Shown one piece after another: positions 46,105 through 55,932 of a stretch of 64,000 nt of DNA. Under the pieces are notes generated by a model. It was not told the origin of the DNA, ran no database searches, and was given only the letters and a program-made list of their open reading frames with translations. The stretch lies in assembly GCA_002281755.1 (NCBI GenBank), contig NCHB01000001.1:62001-126000 (forward strand), written 5' to 3'. Numbering within the stretch: the first letter of the stretch is position 1; each line of letters starts with the position of its first letter. The position numbers were made by a program, and so were the translations under genes. The DNA comes from Sulfurovum sp. 16-42-52. Lineage in GTDB: Bacteria > Campylobacterota > Campylobacteria > Campylobacterales > Sulfurovaceae.

Positions 46105-47103
46105 ATGAAAACAATGCCCGCTGAATGGGAAAAACAACGCACCGTTCTTCTTTCCTTTCCGCATGAAGAAACTGATTGGGCGGATGACTTGGAAGCTTCA
46201 CTGAGCCCTTTTGTCCGCATCGCCCAAGCCATAGCGTATGGAGAGTCTGTTTACATCCTTTGTAAAGACAAAGAAAAAACCTCAAGCCTCTTTTGCTCGA
46301 CACACAACATGACCTTCATCGAGATACCCACCAACGATACGTGGATACGTGACTACGGCTACATCAGCATCAAAGAAGAAGGTGAAAATAAATTGCTTGA
46401 TTTTACCTTTGATGGCTGGGGCGGTAAATTTGAAGCCTCACTTGACAATGCTGTCAATCTTGCTTTACACCAAAAAGGGTATCTGGGTACAACCCCTATG
46501 GAAACGATTGACTTTGTGCTTGAAGGCGGTTCATTGGAGAGTGACGGTGAGGGAACACTCCTCACCACCTCAACCTGCCTGTGTAACCCGAACCGAAACG
46601 GGGGATTGAGTAAAGAAGAGATTGAAGCAACACTGCAAGAGCATCTAGGAACACAGAGGGTGTTATGGCTGGATGATGGCTATCTTAGCGGTGATGATAC
46701 GGACTCACACATTGACACATTAGCACGTTTTGTCAACAAAGAAACCATTATGTATGTCAAGTGTAATGACAAAGAGGATGAGCATTATGAGGCACTACGC
46801 AAAATGGAAGCACAGTTGCAAGACTTTACCACTGCAAAGGGAAAACCCTACACACTTGTAGCACTACCCATGACTGAACCCATCTACAACGCTGAAGGCA
46901 AGAGACTGCCTGCTACTTATGCCAATTTTCTCATCACCAACCATGCACTGATTTACCCCACGTATGATGACAAAAATGATGCAAAAGCGGGGGAAATCTT
47001 TAAAACCATTTTCCCCGAAAGAGAAATCATTCCTGTCAACTGTTTAAAACTCATTGAACAAGGCGGCAGTTTACACTGCTCAACCATGCAAATAGCCTAC
47101 TAA
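46105..47103 (+). CDS. aguA: Agmatine deiminase
   Basis: Converts agmatine to N-carbamoylputrescine; the next gene cleaves that product, so together they give putrescine from arginine-derived agmatine. The guanidine-modifying fold is seen in TWIRDYG, DFVLEGGSLESDGEG, DSHIDTLARFV, and GGSLHCSTMQIAY with the nucleophile Cys near 325. The ATG at 46105 has AAGGAG upstream; an in-frame start at 46027 would overlap alr and is rejected. 332 aa. Confidence 0.93.
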   Translation: MKTMPAEWEKQRTVLLSFPHEETDWADDLEASLSPFVRIAQAIAYGESVYILCKDKEKTSSLFCSTHNMTFIEIPTNDTWIRDYGYISIKEEGENKLLDFTFDGWGGKFEASLDNAVNLALHQKGYLGTTPMETIDFVLEGGSLESDGEGTLLTTSTCLCNPNRNGGLSKEEIEATLQEHLGTQRVLWLDDGYLSGDDTDSHIDTLARFVNKETIMYVKCNDKEDEHYEALRKMEAQLQDFTTAKGKPYTLVALPMTEPIYNAEGKRLPATYANFLITNHALIYPTYDDKNDAKAGEIFKTIFPEREIIPVNCLKLIEQGGSLHCSTMQIAY

Positions 47104-47108
47104 AAAGG

Positions 47109-47987
47109 ATGAAAATGAAAACTGCACTGATTCAGCAAAAATACTACGACAGCAAAGAGCTAACCATTTCCGTCACAAGAGAAAAGATACAAGAAGCTGC
47201 ACAAAACGGTGCAGAGCTTATAGTGCTTCAAGAGCTTCACCAGACTGAATACTTTTGCCAAAGTGAAGATACGGCGTTTTTATCCTATGCCAATGATTTT
47301 GAAAAAGATGTAGCATTTTGGGGAAGTGTTGCCAAAGAAAATGGCGTTGTGTTGGTGACGTCTTTGTTTGAAAGACGTGCAGCAGGACTCTACCATAACA
47401 CTGCCGTGGTGTTTGAAAAAGATGGTTGTGTGGCAGGAAAGTACCGCAAAATGCACATCCCTGATGATCCAGGGTTTTATGAGAAATTTTACTTTACCCC
47501 CGGGGATCTTGGTTTTGAACCTATCCAAACCTCTGTGGGCAAACTTGGTGTGTTGGTGTGTTGGGATCAATGGTACCCAGAGGCTGCGCGCATCATGACA
47601 CTCAAAGGCGCTGAACTGCTCATCTACCCGACGGCAATTGGATGGTTTGAAGCCGACTCTGAAGCAGAAAAAAACAGACAGCTGGACAGCTGGATCACCA
47701 TCCAACGCTCCCATGCCATCGCCAACGCCATCCCTGTTCTAAGCTGCAACCGTGTAGGATTTGAGGCAGACAGTGCAGGGGTTATGGCGGGAACACGTTT
47801 TTGGGGCAACTCTTTTATCTGTGGTGCTCAAGGCGAGATACTTGCCCATGCAAACGCGCTTGACGAGACCATACTCTACGCCGAGATAGCACATGAACGC
47901 ACCAAAGAGGTACGCGACATCTGGCCGTTTTTACGCGACAGACGCATCGAGGCGTATGGATGTCTGCTTAAACGCTACTGTGATTAA
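47109..47987 (+). CDS. aguB: N-carbamoylputrescine amidase
   Basis: Nitrilase-superfamily amidase. The catalytic triad is visible as Glu in LQELHQ (about 42), Lys in GKYRKMHIP, and Cys in VCWDQWYPEAAR. The 292 residues fit. Five bases separate it from aguA, so they are an operon. Its stop (TAA) lies at the left boundary of a MITE-like element, within the presumed TAAA target duplication. Confidence 0.93.
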   Translation: MKMKTALIQQKYYDSKELTISVTREKIQEAAQNGAELIVLQELHQTEYFCQSEDTAFLSYANDFEKDVAFWGSVAKENGVVLVTSLFERRAAGLYHNTAVVFEKDGCVAGKYRKMHIPDDPGFYEKFYFTPGDLGFEPIQTSVGKLGVLVCWDQWYPEAARIMTLKGAELLIYPTAIGWFEADSEAEKNRQLDSWITIQRSHAIANAIPVLSCNRVGFEADSAGVMAGTRFWGNSFICGAQGEILAHANALDETILYAEIAHERTKEVRDIWPFLRDRRIEAYGCLLKRYCD

Positions 47988-47988
47988 A

Positions 47989-48254
47989 GGGCACCTCTAA
48001 TAATAGGTGATACTCACAACAGTTCCAGCTTTAGTCTAGGCTAGGCACTCTTTTGAAGACCTAGCCTTAGCTAAGTCGAAAAAGAGTAACGACGTATAGG
48101 CGAAAGCTGGAACTGCCCGAAGGGTGGGCTTTGCAAACGCAATCTTGCACAAAATATTTACTGCGTCTTAGCTAAGGCTAGGACTTATAAATCTTTTGCA
48201 CAACCTTACATTTGCAAAGCCCATTGTGAGCATTACCTATTGTTAGAGGTGCCC
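47989..48254. mobile_element. 266-bp MITE-like element with nested palindromes
   Basis: Terminal inverted repeats of 31 bases with 28 matches (47989-48019 and 48224-48254), starting GGGCACCTCTAA. TAAA flanks both ends (47985-47988, 48255-48258), as a 4-base target duplication. Inside are perfect inverted repeats: CAGTTCCAGCTTT (48020-48032) with 48103-48115, GGGCTTTGCAAA (48126-48137) with 48211-48222, and CCTAGCCTTAGCTAAG (48060-48075) with 48167-48182. No ORF of note is present, so any movement would need a transposase elsewhere. The right end overlaps the NUDIX stop codon. Confidence 0.8.
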
Positions 48255-48832
48255 TAAAATCTATCTCCTTGCTCAAACCACCACATAAAGGCAAACATCA
48301 GCCCAGGGGTTTTGGCAATACTTTCATCATAAATCAGTGTTTTGGCTTCGTTTGCAGGAAGATAGACCACTTCAATATTTTCCTGATCAACCCCTCCGCC
48401 TTCACTGACTTTCATACTCTCATCCACCTGCGCATAATACAAGACCTGTTTAGAACCTGCAAAACCTACTGATGTATGAAAGGAGGTGACTCTGTGTATC
48501 TCTTCAAGCGGTACGGCAAAGCCACACTCTTCTTCTATTTCTTCTTGTGCTATTTCTTCTAAAGAGAGGTCTTTATCGACAATGCCTGCACACAGTTCGA
48601 TGGTCACACCATGCTCATTGTTAAGATACACAGCCGGACGAAACTGCTTAACGAGCACAAAGGCATCCCGTTCTTTGTGATACAGCATCACCGCCACACT
48701 GTCATGTGCCTGCACAATCTCCCAGGTTTTTTTCACACCGCACTGCTCATATCGTGCTAATGCAGTTTGGATATACTGCGCATCTTCCAAAGCATGCAAC
48801 TCAAAGTTTTCTATCTGGTGCTTAAACATCAT
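48254..48832 (-). CDS. NUDIX hydrolase, ADP-ribose pyrophosphatase type
   Basis: 192 residues. The Nudix box is visible in divergent form (GIVDKDLSLEEIAQEEIEEECG) near 82-103, and the fold's preceding strand (FVLVKQFRPAVYL) fits nucleoside-diphosphate-sugar hydrolases. The stop codon's first base is the last base of the MITE-like element. Its start overlaps the M23 peptidase end by 11 bases. Substrate is a family guess. Confidence 0.85.
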   Translation of the reverse strand: MMFKHQIENFELHALEDAQYIQTALARYEQCGVKKTWEIVQAHDSVAVMLYHKERDAFVLVKQFRPAVYLNNEHGVTIELCAGIVDKDLSLEEIAQEEIEEECGFAVPLEEIHRVTSFHTSVGFAGSKQVLYYAQVDESMKVSEGGGVDQENIEVVYLPANEAKTLIYDESIAKTPGLMFAFMWWFEQGDRF

Positions 48833-50144
48833 TATCCTTTACCTCTTGTTCTGTATTGTTTATGTCATGTTCTAACACCTTCATGCCAGAGGGTGAAGCA
48901 TAATCCCACACAACACTCTCTTCTTTGTTTTTCACAGACAAAAGCAGTTTATTTTTGTTTTTCTTGGCATCTTTGATGACCACTTCTTTGTATTTGGTTG
49001 TTTTGACCTCTTCATATTTGGTAAATTTTTTTAAGATAGAGGTGGGACCTGAGCGTTTACTCAGCACACTCATCGGGTTGAGCCACCGCCCGTGTTTTGT
49101 CAGTCCAAAATGCAAATGAGGTCCTGTACTGCGACCTGAATTACCCGAATAGCCTATGATCTGCCCCTTGGTGACACGCTGTCCGCTTTTGGCACGTGTA
49201 CGGCTTTGATGGGCATACAAAGACTCATACCCCCCTGCGTGGCGTATCTTAACCACCTTGCCGTATCCGCTCATATAGCCTGCATAGGTCACCGTACCAT
49301 CATTGACTGCCAGTAGCGGAGTACCTCTTTTGGCGCGAAAATCCGTACCCAGATGCGGACGGTATTTTTTTAAGATGGGATGGTATCTTCGGTATGAAAA
49401 AGGTGACGAGAGTCGAACATGCCGAAGGGGCATACCAAAGTTGGAAACAGCATTTTTGAGAGGCACCCTGCGTGTATAGACAACTTTTTTCTTTCCCTTT
49501 ACCGTGTATGCCTGTGTTTTGGTTTGGCTTTTGTAGCCATATCCTTCTTTATCAGCATAGATAAATTCCCTTTTATCTTTACCCTCAATCATGGCTATTT
49601 TGATTTGAGGTTCATCATAGGGTTGCCCCATTCTTGTTTTCTGAGAATACAAAAAGGAAATCTTGTCTCCTTTTTTAAATTTCTTTGTATTGACCACACC
49701 TTTAAAAAGTTGCCCTATTTGATTTGCCAAACCCGGGTGTGCCAGTGTAGTGATAATGTCAGTATGAAGATTTTGTTCTATCGTGACTGTGGCGCTGTAC
49801 TCTTGCTCTTTGTACTCTATGGGGATGATATCGAAAGTGTATTGCTCGCTGTTGTGTTCTTTGGCAAGCCGAATCTGTAGTTGTGTCCCAATAGGAATCA
49901 ATACCTGCTGAAGCGTGCCTTTTTCATCTTGCAACTCATAAAAAAGTTGTTTACTTTCAATATCAGAGAGAAAACCACGATCTTCTTGGGAAACTGATTG
50001 TAGAACCTCTTGCGAGATTTCTCTTGAATCCAGATACTCCGAAAATGTTTTGCCGTTTTCCCAGTGTTTCACTGTGACTTTTGCACCAAAAAGCGTATTG
50101 GCTATCAACATCCATACCAATAGAGCCTTTATGTTTCCCATCAA
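48822..50144 (-). CDS. M23-family peptidoglycan peptidase (Csd3-like)
   Basis: Periplasmic zinc metallopeptidase: signal peptide (1-21), an N-terminal non-catalytic region (to about 270) with two subdomains, and an M23 LytM domain with HLGTDFRAKRGTPLLA, YGKVVKIRH, YAHQSRT and GPHLHFG (zinc His and Asp). Size and layout of 440 aa match H. pylori Csd3 (HdpA), which trims stem peptides and sets helical cell shape. A C-terminal tail of about 80 residues extends past the peptidase. Confidence 0.88.
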   Translation of the reverse strand: MMGNIKALLVWMLIANTLFGAKVTVKHWENGKTFSEYLDSREISQEVLQSVSQEDRGFLSDIESKQLFYELQDEKGTLQQVLIPIGTQLQIRLAKEHNSEQYTFDIIPIEYKEQEYSATVTIEQNLHTDIITTLAHPGLANQIGQLFKGVVNTKKFKKGDKISFLYSQKTRMGQPYDEPQIKIAMIEGKDKREFIYADKEGYGYKSQTKTQAYTVKGKKKVVYTRRVPLKNAVSNFGMPLRHVRLSSPFSYRRYHPILKKYRPHLGTDFRAKRGTPLLAVNDGTVTYAGYMSGYGKVVKIRHAGGYESLYAHQSRTRAKSGQRVTKGQIIGYSGNSGRSTGPHLHFGLTKHGRWLNPMSVLSKRSGPTSILKKFTKYEEVKTTKYKEVVIKDAKKNKNKLLLSVKNKEESVVWDYASPSGMKVLEHDINNTEQEVKDNDV

Positions 50145-50307
50145 GTGCCTTCGTTATTTTGAAAGGAGTCAAGGATTCCTTTTTTACTATGGGTGTCATT
50201 ATAACCTAAATAGGTTAATCACCCCACGGTGCACGCCATCTTGCTAAACTTTTACTATATTGCTTGTATAATAAATACACTTTTATCTTAAGCTCCAAAG
50301 GACTGCC

Positions 50308-50994
50308 ATGCGCAAAATAGCTTTTATGATGTTATGCTCTTTACCTCTTTTTGCAGGTTTTTTTCCTCAAACCGTACATACAACCGTCAAGTCCACACAG
50401 GGAAATGTTCTAAAGCTGAACGCAGCATTTCCTGCTGTAGGGATGAGCGGAGTGGTCGTACACAACTACGGCAGTGATTTGGCTGCCATTACGGGACGTA
50501 TCGTGCAAACTTCAGCGGATGGTTCAGCTTCAGTTTTAAATGTAGAGGTGCTTGAGCATGATGCTCTGCCTACCATTAAAACAACCATTGCTCCCAACGA
50601 CAAAGTCATTGGAGGATACCTCTATGAAAATGTACTTTTACTGGCACCTGATGCCGACACCTATGCCAAAATCGTAGCCTCTGAACACAAAAGATGGATA
50701 CACCCTGATTTGTATGCGGTCTATCTCTCTGCTGAGGGTGAAGAAGGGGTAAGTAAAGAAAATCTTGCCAATTTTGCAAAAAAATACCAAGTGGGATTAG
50801 TCTACATTGTGCGCAAAAACGCTGCCGTACTGCTCGATCCTATGTCAGGCAAAATCATCTCTCAAAAAGCGATGTCGGGACTGCCAAGCAATGGACAATT
50901 CCCCTTTTTTATGCGTCTAGAGCCTATCAAATCGGGCTGGTTCGGGGGTGATGCAATCACAGGCAATTATTACAATGCCATGGAAAAACTCTAA
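50308..50994 (+). CDS. Plasminogen-binding-protein-like (PgbA N-terminal domain)
   Basis: 228 residues with a signal peptide (1-16). The mature part carries a domain resembling the N-terminus of H. pylori PgbA and PgbB, including FFPQTVHTTVKSTQGNVL, KVIGGYLYENVLLLAPD and AAVLLDPMSGKII. The long C-terminal repeats of PgbA that bind plasminogen are missing, so that activity is not implied. TATAAT lies at 50267-50272 in the upstream divergent gap. Location is probably periplasmic or outer-membrane-associated. Confidence 0.75.
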   Translation: MRKIAFMMLCSLPLFAGFFPQTVHTTVKSTQGNVLKLNAAFPAVGMSGVVVHNYGSDLAAITGRIVQTSADGSASVLNVEVLEHDALPTIKTTIAPNDKVIGGYLYENVLLLAPDADTYAKIVASEHKRWIHPDLYAVYLSAEGEEGVSKENLANFAKKYQVGLVYIVRKNAAVLLDPMSGKIISQKAMSGLPSNGQFPFFMRLEPIKSGWFGGDAITGNYYNAMEKL

Positions 50995-51017
50995 AGAGAA
51001 GCACGAAGGAGACAGAC

Positions 51018-52406
51018 ATGTTAGATAAAAAACACATCGAAAATTTTCAAGCCATCGTAGGTGCTCAAAATGTCTACAGCGACAAAGCACATCTCATCGC
51101 CTACTCGTATGATGCAACCCGTACACACTTTGAGCCTGACGCGGTTGTTTTTCCCAGAAATGAAGAGGATGTCTCTGCTATCTTGCGCTATTGCAATGCC
51201 AACCATATCTCAATCACCCCGCGAGGAGCAGGTTCAGGATTTACCGGTGGCGCTCTGCCTGCACAAGGCGGTATCACTTTGGGCATGGAAAAACATATGA
51301 ACAAGATCCTTGAGATCGATATGGAAAATATGGTCGCTGTCGTACAACCAGGGGTCATCAACATGGACTTACAAAGAGCCGTCGAAGCCCTGGGACTTTT
51401 TTATCCACCTGATCCAGCCAGTGAAGAGTACTCAACATTGGGAGGTAATGTCAGTGAAAATGCAGGCGGTATGCGCGCAGCGAAGTATGGTATTACCAAA
51501 GACTATGTTATGGCACTGCGCGCCGTACGACCCAATGGTGACATTATTCGCGCAGGAAAACGCACCATCAAGGATGTCGCAGGCTATAACATTGCAGGCA
51601 TACTCATCGCCAGCGAGGGGACTTTGGCAGTCATCACTGAGATTACCCTCAAACTCATCCCTAAACCCAAATTTACCAAAGCATACATGGGTATCTTTCC
51701 TTCGGTTACCCATGCAATGAACGCGGTATTTAAATCTTTGGCTGCTGGAGCAAACCCTGTTGCGATGGAGTTTATGGATGATTTGGTTGTTCGTGCCCTC
51801 AAAGAAAAACTGGGTGTGGCGTTACCAGAAGATGCTGGTGCACTCCTCATCGGTGATGTAGATGGCAATGTAGAAGAAGAGGTAGCCTTTCAGCTTGCTA
51901 CACTGGAGCAATCCTTTAAAGAAAACGGTGCCCAAGAGTTCATCGTTGCCCATGATGCAGAAAAAAGAAAAGATCTCTGGTTTGCCAGACGCAATGCCTC
52001 ACCCTCCATCACCATTTACGGTAGCAAAAAACTCAATGAAGACATCTCTGTACCAAGAAGTATGCTACCTGAAGCCTTAGAGCGCATCTATGCTATAGGC
52101 AAAAAATACGGCTTTAATGTACCGTGTTTTGGGCATGCGGGTGATGGAAACATTCACGTCAACGTGATGGTAGACGGCAGTGATGCCAAACAGCTTCACG
52201 ATGGGCACCAAGCCATTGAGGAGATTTTCCAGCTTGTAGTAGACATGGGTGGTACACTCAGCGGTGAACATGGCATCGGTACCAGCAAAGCGCCGTTTAT
52301 GAATATCGCTTTTAATGAAGATGAATTGGCACTTTTTAAAGACATCAAACACGCTTTTGACCCTAACAATATACTTAACCCAGGCAAAATGGGGTTACCA
52401 AACTAA
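51018..52406 (+). CDS. glcD: FAD-linked glycolate/lactate oxidase subunit (GlcD type)
   Basis: 462 residues: FAD-binding PCMH domain (about 35-215) with PRGAGSGFTGGALPAQGGI and GGNVSENAGGMRAAKYG, then the C-terminal domain with PCFGHAGDGNIHVNV and GTLSGEHGIGTSKAPFM. Substrates in the family are glycolate or D-lactate. The CCG-type Fe-S protein at 29.9 kb could accept its electrons, but they are 20 kb apart. Confidence 0.92.
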   Translation: MLDKKHIENFQAIVGAQNVYSDKAHLIAYSYDATRTHFEPDAVVFPRNEEDVSAILRYCNANHISITPRGAGSGFTGGALPAQGGITLGMEKHMNKILEIDMENMVAVVQPGVINMDLQRAVEALGLFYPPDPASEEYSTLGGNVSENAGGMRAAKYGITKDYVMALRAVRPNGDIIRAGKRTIKDVAGYNIAGILIASEGTLAVITEITLKLIPKPKFTKAYMGIFPSVTHAMNAVFKSLAAGANPVAMEFMDDLVVRALKEKLGVALPEDAGALLIGDVDGNVEEEVAFQLATLEQSFKENGAQEFIVAHDAEKRKDLWFARRNASPSITIYGSKKLNEDISVPRSMLPEALERIYAIGKKYGFNVPCFGHAGDGNIHVNVMVDGSDAKQLHDGHQAIEEIFQLVVDMGGTLSGEHGIGTSKAPFMNIAFNEDELALFKDIKHAFDPNNILNPGKMGLPN

Positions 52407-52418
52407 AAAAGGTTTAGA

Positions 52419-53243
52419 GTGGATACCAAAAAGCTCTTGCACAATTATTATCTCTTTTTGAGAGATTTCCTCACTGACCTTTTTGATGACAAACTGGGGC
52501 ATTACGCTTCAAGTTTGTCTTGGAGTACCCTTTTTTCTATTATCCCGCTTTTGGTCATCCTGCTTTCAGTGTTCACACAAATGCCCCTGTTTGATTCAGT
52601 GTATGAAAAAGTGCAATCCCTGCTCTACTCCAACCTCATGCCCACTGACTCAAAACTCATCATGTCATATATCAATACCTTTGTTGACAATGCCGACCAG
52701 TTGGGCTATGTAGGCTTTTTTTACGTTAGCTTTGCAGCGCTGATGTTTTTTAAAAACTATGATTACATAGTAAACGATATCTTTTCGACACCTTCACGCG
52801 GTATCATCGCAGCACTCAAACTCTATTTGTTGCTCATCCTCATCATCCCGACCCTGATGGCATCTTCAGTGTATCTTTCTTCAGAGATACAGACCTATCT
52901 GGACAGGCACACTCTTACCAGCATCATCCATCTGTATGCTATCATCCCCTATCTCATCGTATGGATGATGTTTTACCTTACGTATCAATTCTCCGCTACG
53001 GTTCGCATAGGCGTCTCTGCGGCGTTGGTGAGCTCATTTATCGCTTCACTGGTGTGGTACTTATCCAAAAGTGCATTTGTCTTTTACGTGCTACACAACA
53101 AAACCTACGCAAGCATCTACGGTGGCATCAGTACCTTTTTGTTTTTCTTTTTGTGGATCTATATCTCATGGGCGATTTTCATCCATGGCTTGAAGTTTTG
53201 TGCGCTCTTAAACAAACAAGAAGAGATAAAAAGTATACATTAA
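52419..53243 (+). CDS. YihY/BrkB-family membrane protein
   Basis: 274 residues, six membrane segments, with SWSTLFSIIPLLVILLSVF near the start (the conserved Leu-Ser-Ile-Pro pattern), and YGGISTFLFFFLWIYISW close to the end. Formerly annotated ribonuclease BN; that is now considered wrong, and the function is unknown. Start codon GTG, 12 bases after glcD. The 3' end overlaps the convergent comEC gene by 36 bases. Confidence 0.88.
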   Translation: MDTKKLLHNYYLFLRDFLTDLFDDKLGHYASSLSWSTLFSIIPLLVILLSVFTQMPLFDSVYEKVQSLLYSNLMPTDSKLIMSYINTFVDNADQLGYVGFFYVSFAALMFFKNYDYIVNDIFSTPSRGIIAALKLYLLLILIIPTLMASSVYLSSEIQTYLDRHTLTSIIHLYAIIPYLIVWMMFYLTYQFSATVRIGVSAALVSSFIASLVWYLSKSAFVFYVLHNKTYASIYGGISTFLFFFLWIYISWAIFIHGLKFCALLNKQEEIKSIH

Positions 53244-54482
53244 CGCCAACCCACACACTGCGTAAAAGACCTTTTTATCCCAAATCGCCCAGACTGAGAG
53301 CGCCACATACACCAGCAGACTCCATACCGGTAAGAAATGTTCTGAACTCTGCTGCGGCAACGCAAACAACCACAGCAACGCACTGTCAAAAAGGTTGCCA
53401 TATCCTACAAGGTGCAACACAATCACCAAAGGGTAAAACGGCACGAACACCATCGAAAGAAAAGGTGACAAAAGCTGATACGCACTTGTCACTCCAAAAA
53501 TAGGATGCACGATAGGCAGCATCAAAGCAAAAATACCAAAAGGAATCAGCAACAAAGAGATGATCCAGGTCTTGAGAGATTTGCTATACTGAAGCACCAA
53601 AAAAATGTAGAACACACCCGCTACAGAGAGCCAAAAACTCAGTGACACCAACATGGAAGGAAACAGAGCTGAGATTACCAATACAATGGTTGCCAAAAAA
53701 GTAAAACTAAGCAGTTCCATACCCAGTAGAACAATCACCCAACCCACAAATACCATCGCATACGAACGTACCAGAGCAGGTGGGTAATCCACAAACCAAA
53801 CATAAAAACCCAAAAATAAAATGGCAACCAGACCCACATCAAAAAGTGCAAATCTATACGGGAAATAACGCTGTTGTAAAGGTCTATAGAACAAAAGGAG
53901 CAGTCCATACACCACACCCCACAAAATACTCAAATGAAACCCGCTCAATGAGACCACATGGCTCACACCCAACATATTGATCTTATCTCTGATGCTTCTG
54001 TCTATGGTGGTAGCAAAAAAGATGCCATTATAAAATGATGCCAAAACATGCTCTTGATGCTGGGCTGCTACTTTCTCCAGTACGGTATCTTTAAAAGATG
54101 CAGGCAATTTCTCTATTTTTTTGATGCGGCTTTTGACATAAAATGTACCCAAATAATCCCAAAATCGTATGCTTTTATTGGGAAATATTTGTAAGCGCAG
54201 ACGGGTATGCTGGAAAGGTCCTTTGGTATGACTGGTTGTATAAAAGACAAAGCCCTCATCACTTTTGAGCTTCAAAACCCAGTAGCGTTTGTCTTCTTTG
54301 GTTTTGATGTAGGCATCCATCACCTCAGTATGGGTGTAGTAAAAAGGCTTTGATACAAACGCCTCATACGCAAGATACTCGAAAAATAGACGAAGCACAA
54401 TAATACAGAGCATCACCAATGCAAACAGCACAAACTGCCTGTTCTCCGGAAACAGTTTTGGTTTTTCTAACGCTGCTGACAT
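53208..54482 (-). CDS. comEC: ComEC/Rec2-family DNA uptake channel
   Basis: 424 residues, all membrane core with a short N-terminal OB-like part: about ten hydrophobic segments, and the competence-domain signature GVSHVVSLSGFHLSILWGVVY (in pieces GVSHVVSLSG and FHLSILWGVVY) near the first third. The C-terminal metallo-beta-lactamase domain of long ComEC is absent, as in other Campylobacterota. It implies the ability to import single-stranded DNA. It lies 13 bases after the dnaB gene in the same direction. Confidence 0.88.
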   Translation of the reverse strand: MSAALEKPKLFPENRQFVLFALVMLCIIVLRLFFEYLAYEAFVSKPFYYTHTEVMDAYIKTKEDKRYWVLKLKSDEGFVFYTTSHTKGPFQHTRLRLQIFPNKSIRFWDYLGTFYVKSRIKKIEKLPASFKDTVLEKVAAQHQEHVLASFYNGIFFATTIDRSIRDKINMLGVSHVVSLSGFHLSILWGVVYGLLLLFYRPLQQRYFPYRFALFDVGLVAILFLGFYVWFVDYPPALVRSYAMVFVGWVIVLLGMELLSFTFLATIVLVISALFPSMLVSLSFWLSVAGVFYIFLVLQYSKSLKTWIISLLLIPFGIFALMLPIVHPIFGVTSAYQLLSPFLSMVFVPFYPLVIVLHLVGYGNLFDSALLWLFALPQQSSEHFLPVWSLLVYVALSVWAIWDKKVFYAVCGLALMYTFYLFLFV

Positions 54483-54495
54483 GAGAGCAAAAGAG

Positions 54496-55932
54496 TTAAA
54501 TCGTAGGTATGTCTATGGTAAAGTTTGCCTCTTGCATCGGAATGTCACCATCCTCATACACCACTTCAAAGGCTGCACTGTAAGCTTTATCTACAAAACG
54601 CGTAAAGTTCTTTTGGAACACCAGCTCCACGGTTCCTGTAGGGCCATTTCTTTGTTTACCGATGATGATTTCTGCATCCTCTTCGGCTTTTTTTCTGAAC
54701 TCTGAAGTGTATTCTTTGCCTTCAGCCTTGGCTTTCATCTCTTTTTCTTTTTCCATCGCTTCACGGTACACATCATCACGATAGACAAACAAAATAATAT
54801 CGGCATCCTGCTCAATCGCCCCTGATTCACGCAAGTCTGAGAGCATAGGGCGTTTATTGTCCCTGCTTTCTACCCCACGGTTGAGCTGTGAGAGTGCCAC
54901 GATAGGTATCTGAAGCTCTCTTGCGAGTTGCTTTAGTCCTCTTGAGATTTCAGAGACTTCCTGCTGTCTTCCTTCCCTTCCTTCGCCGCTCATCAACTGC
55001 AGGTAGTCTATGATGGCTACAGAGATTTCAGGGTGTTGCGTTTTGAGTTTGCGCAGTTTGGAGCGCACGTGATGGATAGTCGCATATCCGCCGTCATCCA
55101 CAAAAAGTTTTTTTTGCGAAAGCTCCGAAGTAGCTGCTGAGAGCTGACTCCACTGCTCATCTTTAAGGTCACCTACTCTGAGTGCCTGAAGCGGTATGGA
55201 AGTTTTAGCCGAAAGAAGCCTCAGCATCAACTGCTCAGCAGGCATCTCCAGTGAAAAAAAAGCCACCCCTTCATTGCGTTCTATGGCTTTAAGTGCCATG
55301 TTGAGCACCAGGGCTGTTTTACCCATCGCAGGCCTAGCCGCGATGATGACCAAATCACCCTTGCCAAATCCGGATGTTTTGTCGTTAAGATTTTTAAATC
55401 CCGTGTCTGTACCGATGAGCTTGGAGTTGCCCATGGCTTTGAGACGTTCTATCTCTGCCATCATCGCCAAGGTAATCTCTTTGGCTTCCCTGAAGTCATC
55501 CGAAGTAGAGTTTTGTGTGATCTCATAAAGCTTTTTCTCTACAAGATTCATCACCTCTTCAGCAGGCAGATCATCTTCTATGGTCACTTTTCTGATTTCG
55601 GTTGCCAGTGTTGCCAAGGCTCTTTTGCTTGCTTTGGCTTTGATCTCTTTCATATACGCAGAAGTATTGGTGATGGGATTAGCCGAGAGTAAATCCAACA
55701 TCGCAACCTCATCAAATTTACCCATCGCATTTAACTTGGTGCGCAAAAACTCATCATCAAGCGGTTTCTCTTCGGAAACAAGCGCTTCCATCGCCATAAA
55801 CACATGCTGATGAAAGGGCAGGTAAAAATCATGCGCTTTAAGCTTTGAGGCTATCTCTTCATAGGTTTGCGGATCGAAAATGACTGAAGAGAGAACCGCG
55901 CGTTCTATGTTGAGGTTGTACATGTTTTCCAT
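54496..55932 (-). CDS. dnaB: Replicative DNA helicase DnaB
   Basis: Hexameric helicase unwinding at the fork. N-terminal helical domain (about 5-105), linker, then RecA-type motor with IIAARPAMGKTALVLNMA (Walker A), FFSLEMPAEQLMLR, IDYLQLMSGEGR and LSQLNRGVESRD. The 478 residues are normal, and no intein is present. Start one base from the ispG stop. Confidence 0.96.
   Translation of the reverse strand: MENMYNLNIERAVLSSVIFDPQTYEEIASKLKAHDFYLPFHQHVFMAMEALVSEEKPLDDEFLRTKLNAMGKFDEVAMLDLLSANPITNTSAYMKEIKAKASKRALATLATEIRKVTIEDDLPAEEVMNLVEKKLYEITQNSTSDDFREAKEITLAMMAEIERLKAMGNSKLIGTDTGFKNLNDKTSGFGKGDLVIIAARPAMGKTALVLNMALKAIERNEGVAFFSLEMPAEQLMLRLLSAKTSIPLQALRVGDLKDEQWSQLSAATSELSQKKLFVDDGGYATIHHVRSKLRKLKTQHPEISVAIIDYLQLMSGEGREGRQQEVSEISRGLKQLARELQIPIVALSQLNRGVESRDNKRPMLSDLRESGAIEQDADIILFVYRDDVYREAMEKEKEMKAKAEGKEYTSEFRKKAEEDAEIIIGKQRNGPTGTVELVFQKNFTRFVDKAYSAAFEVVYEDGDIPMQEANFTIDIPTI

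Noticed and set aside
50308-50994. Functional plasminogen-binding protein
   Set aside because: Only the N-terminal domain is similar; the lysine-rich C-terminal region implicated in binding is missing.
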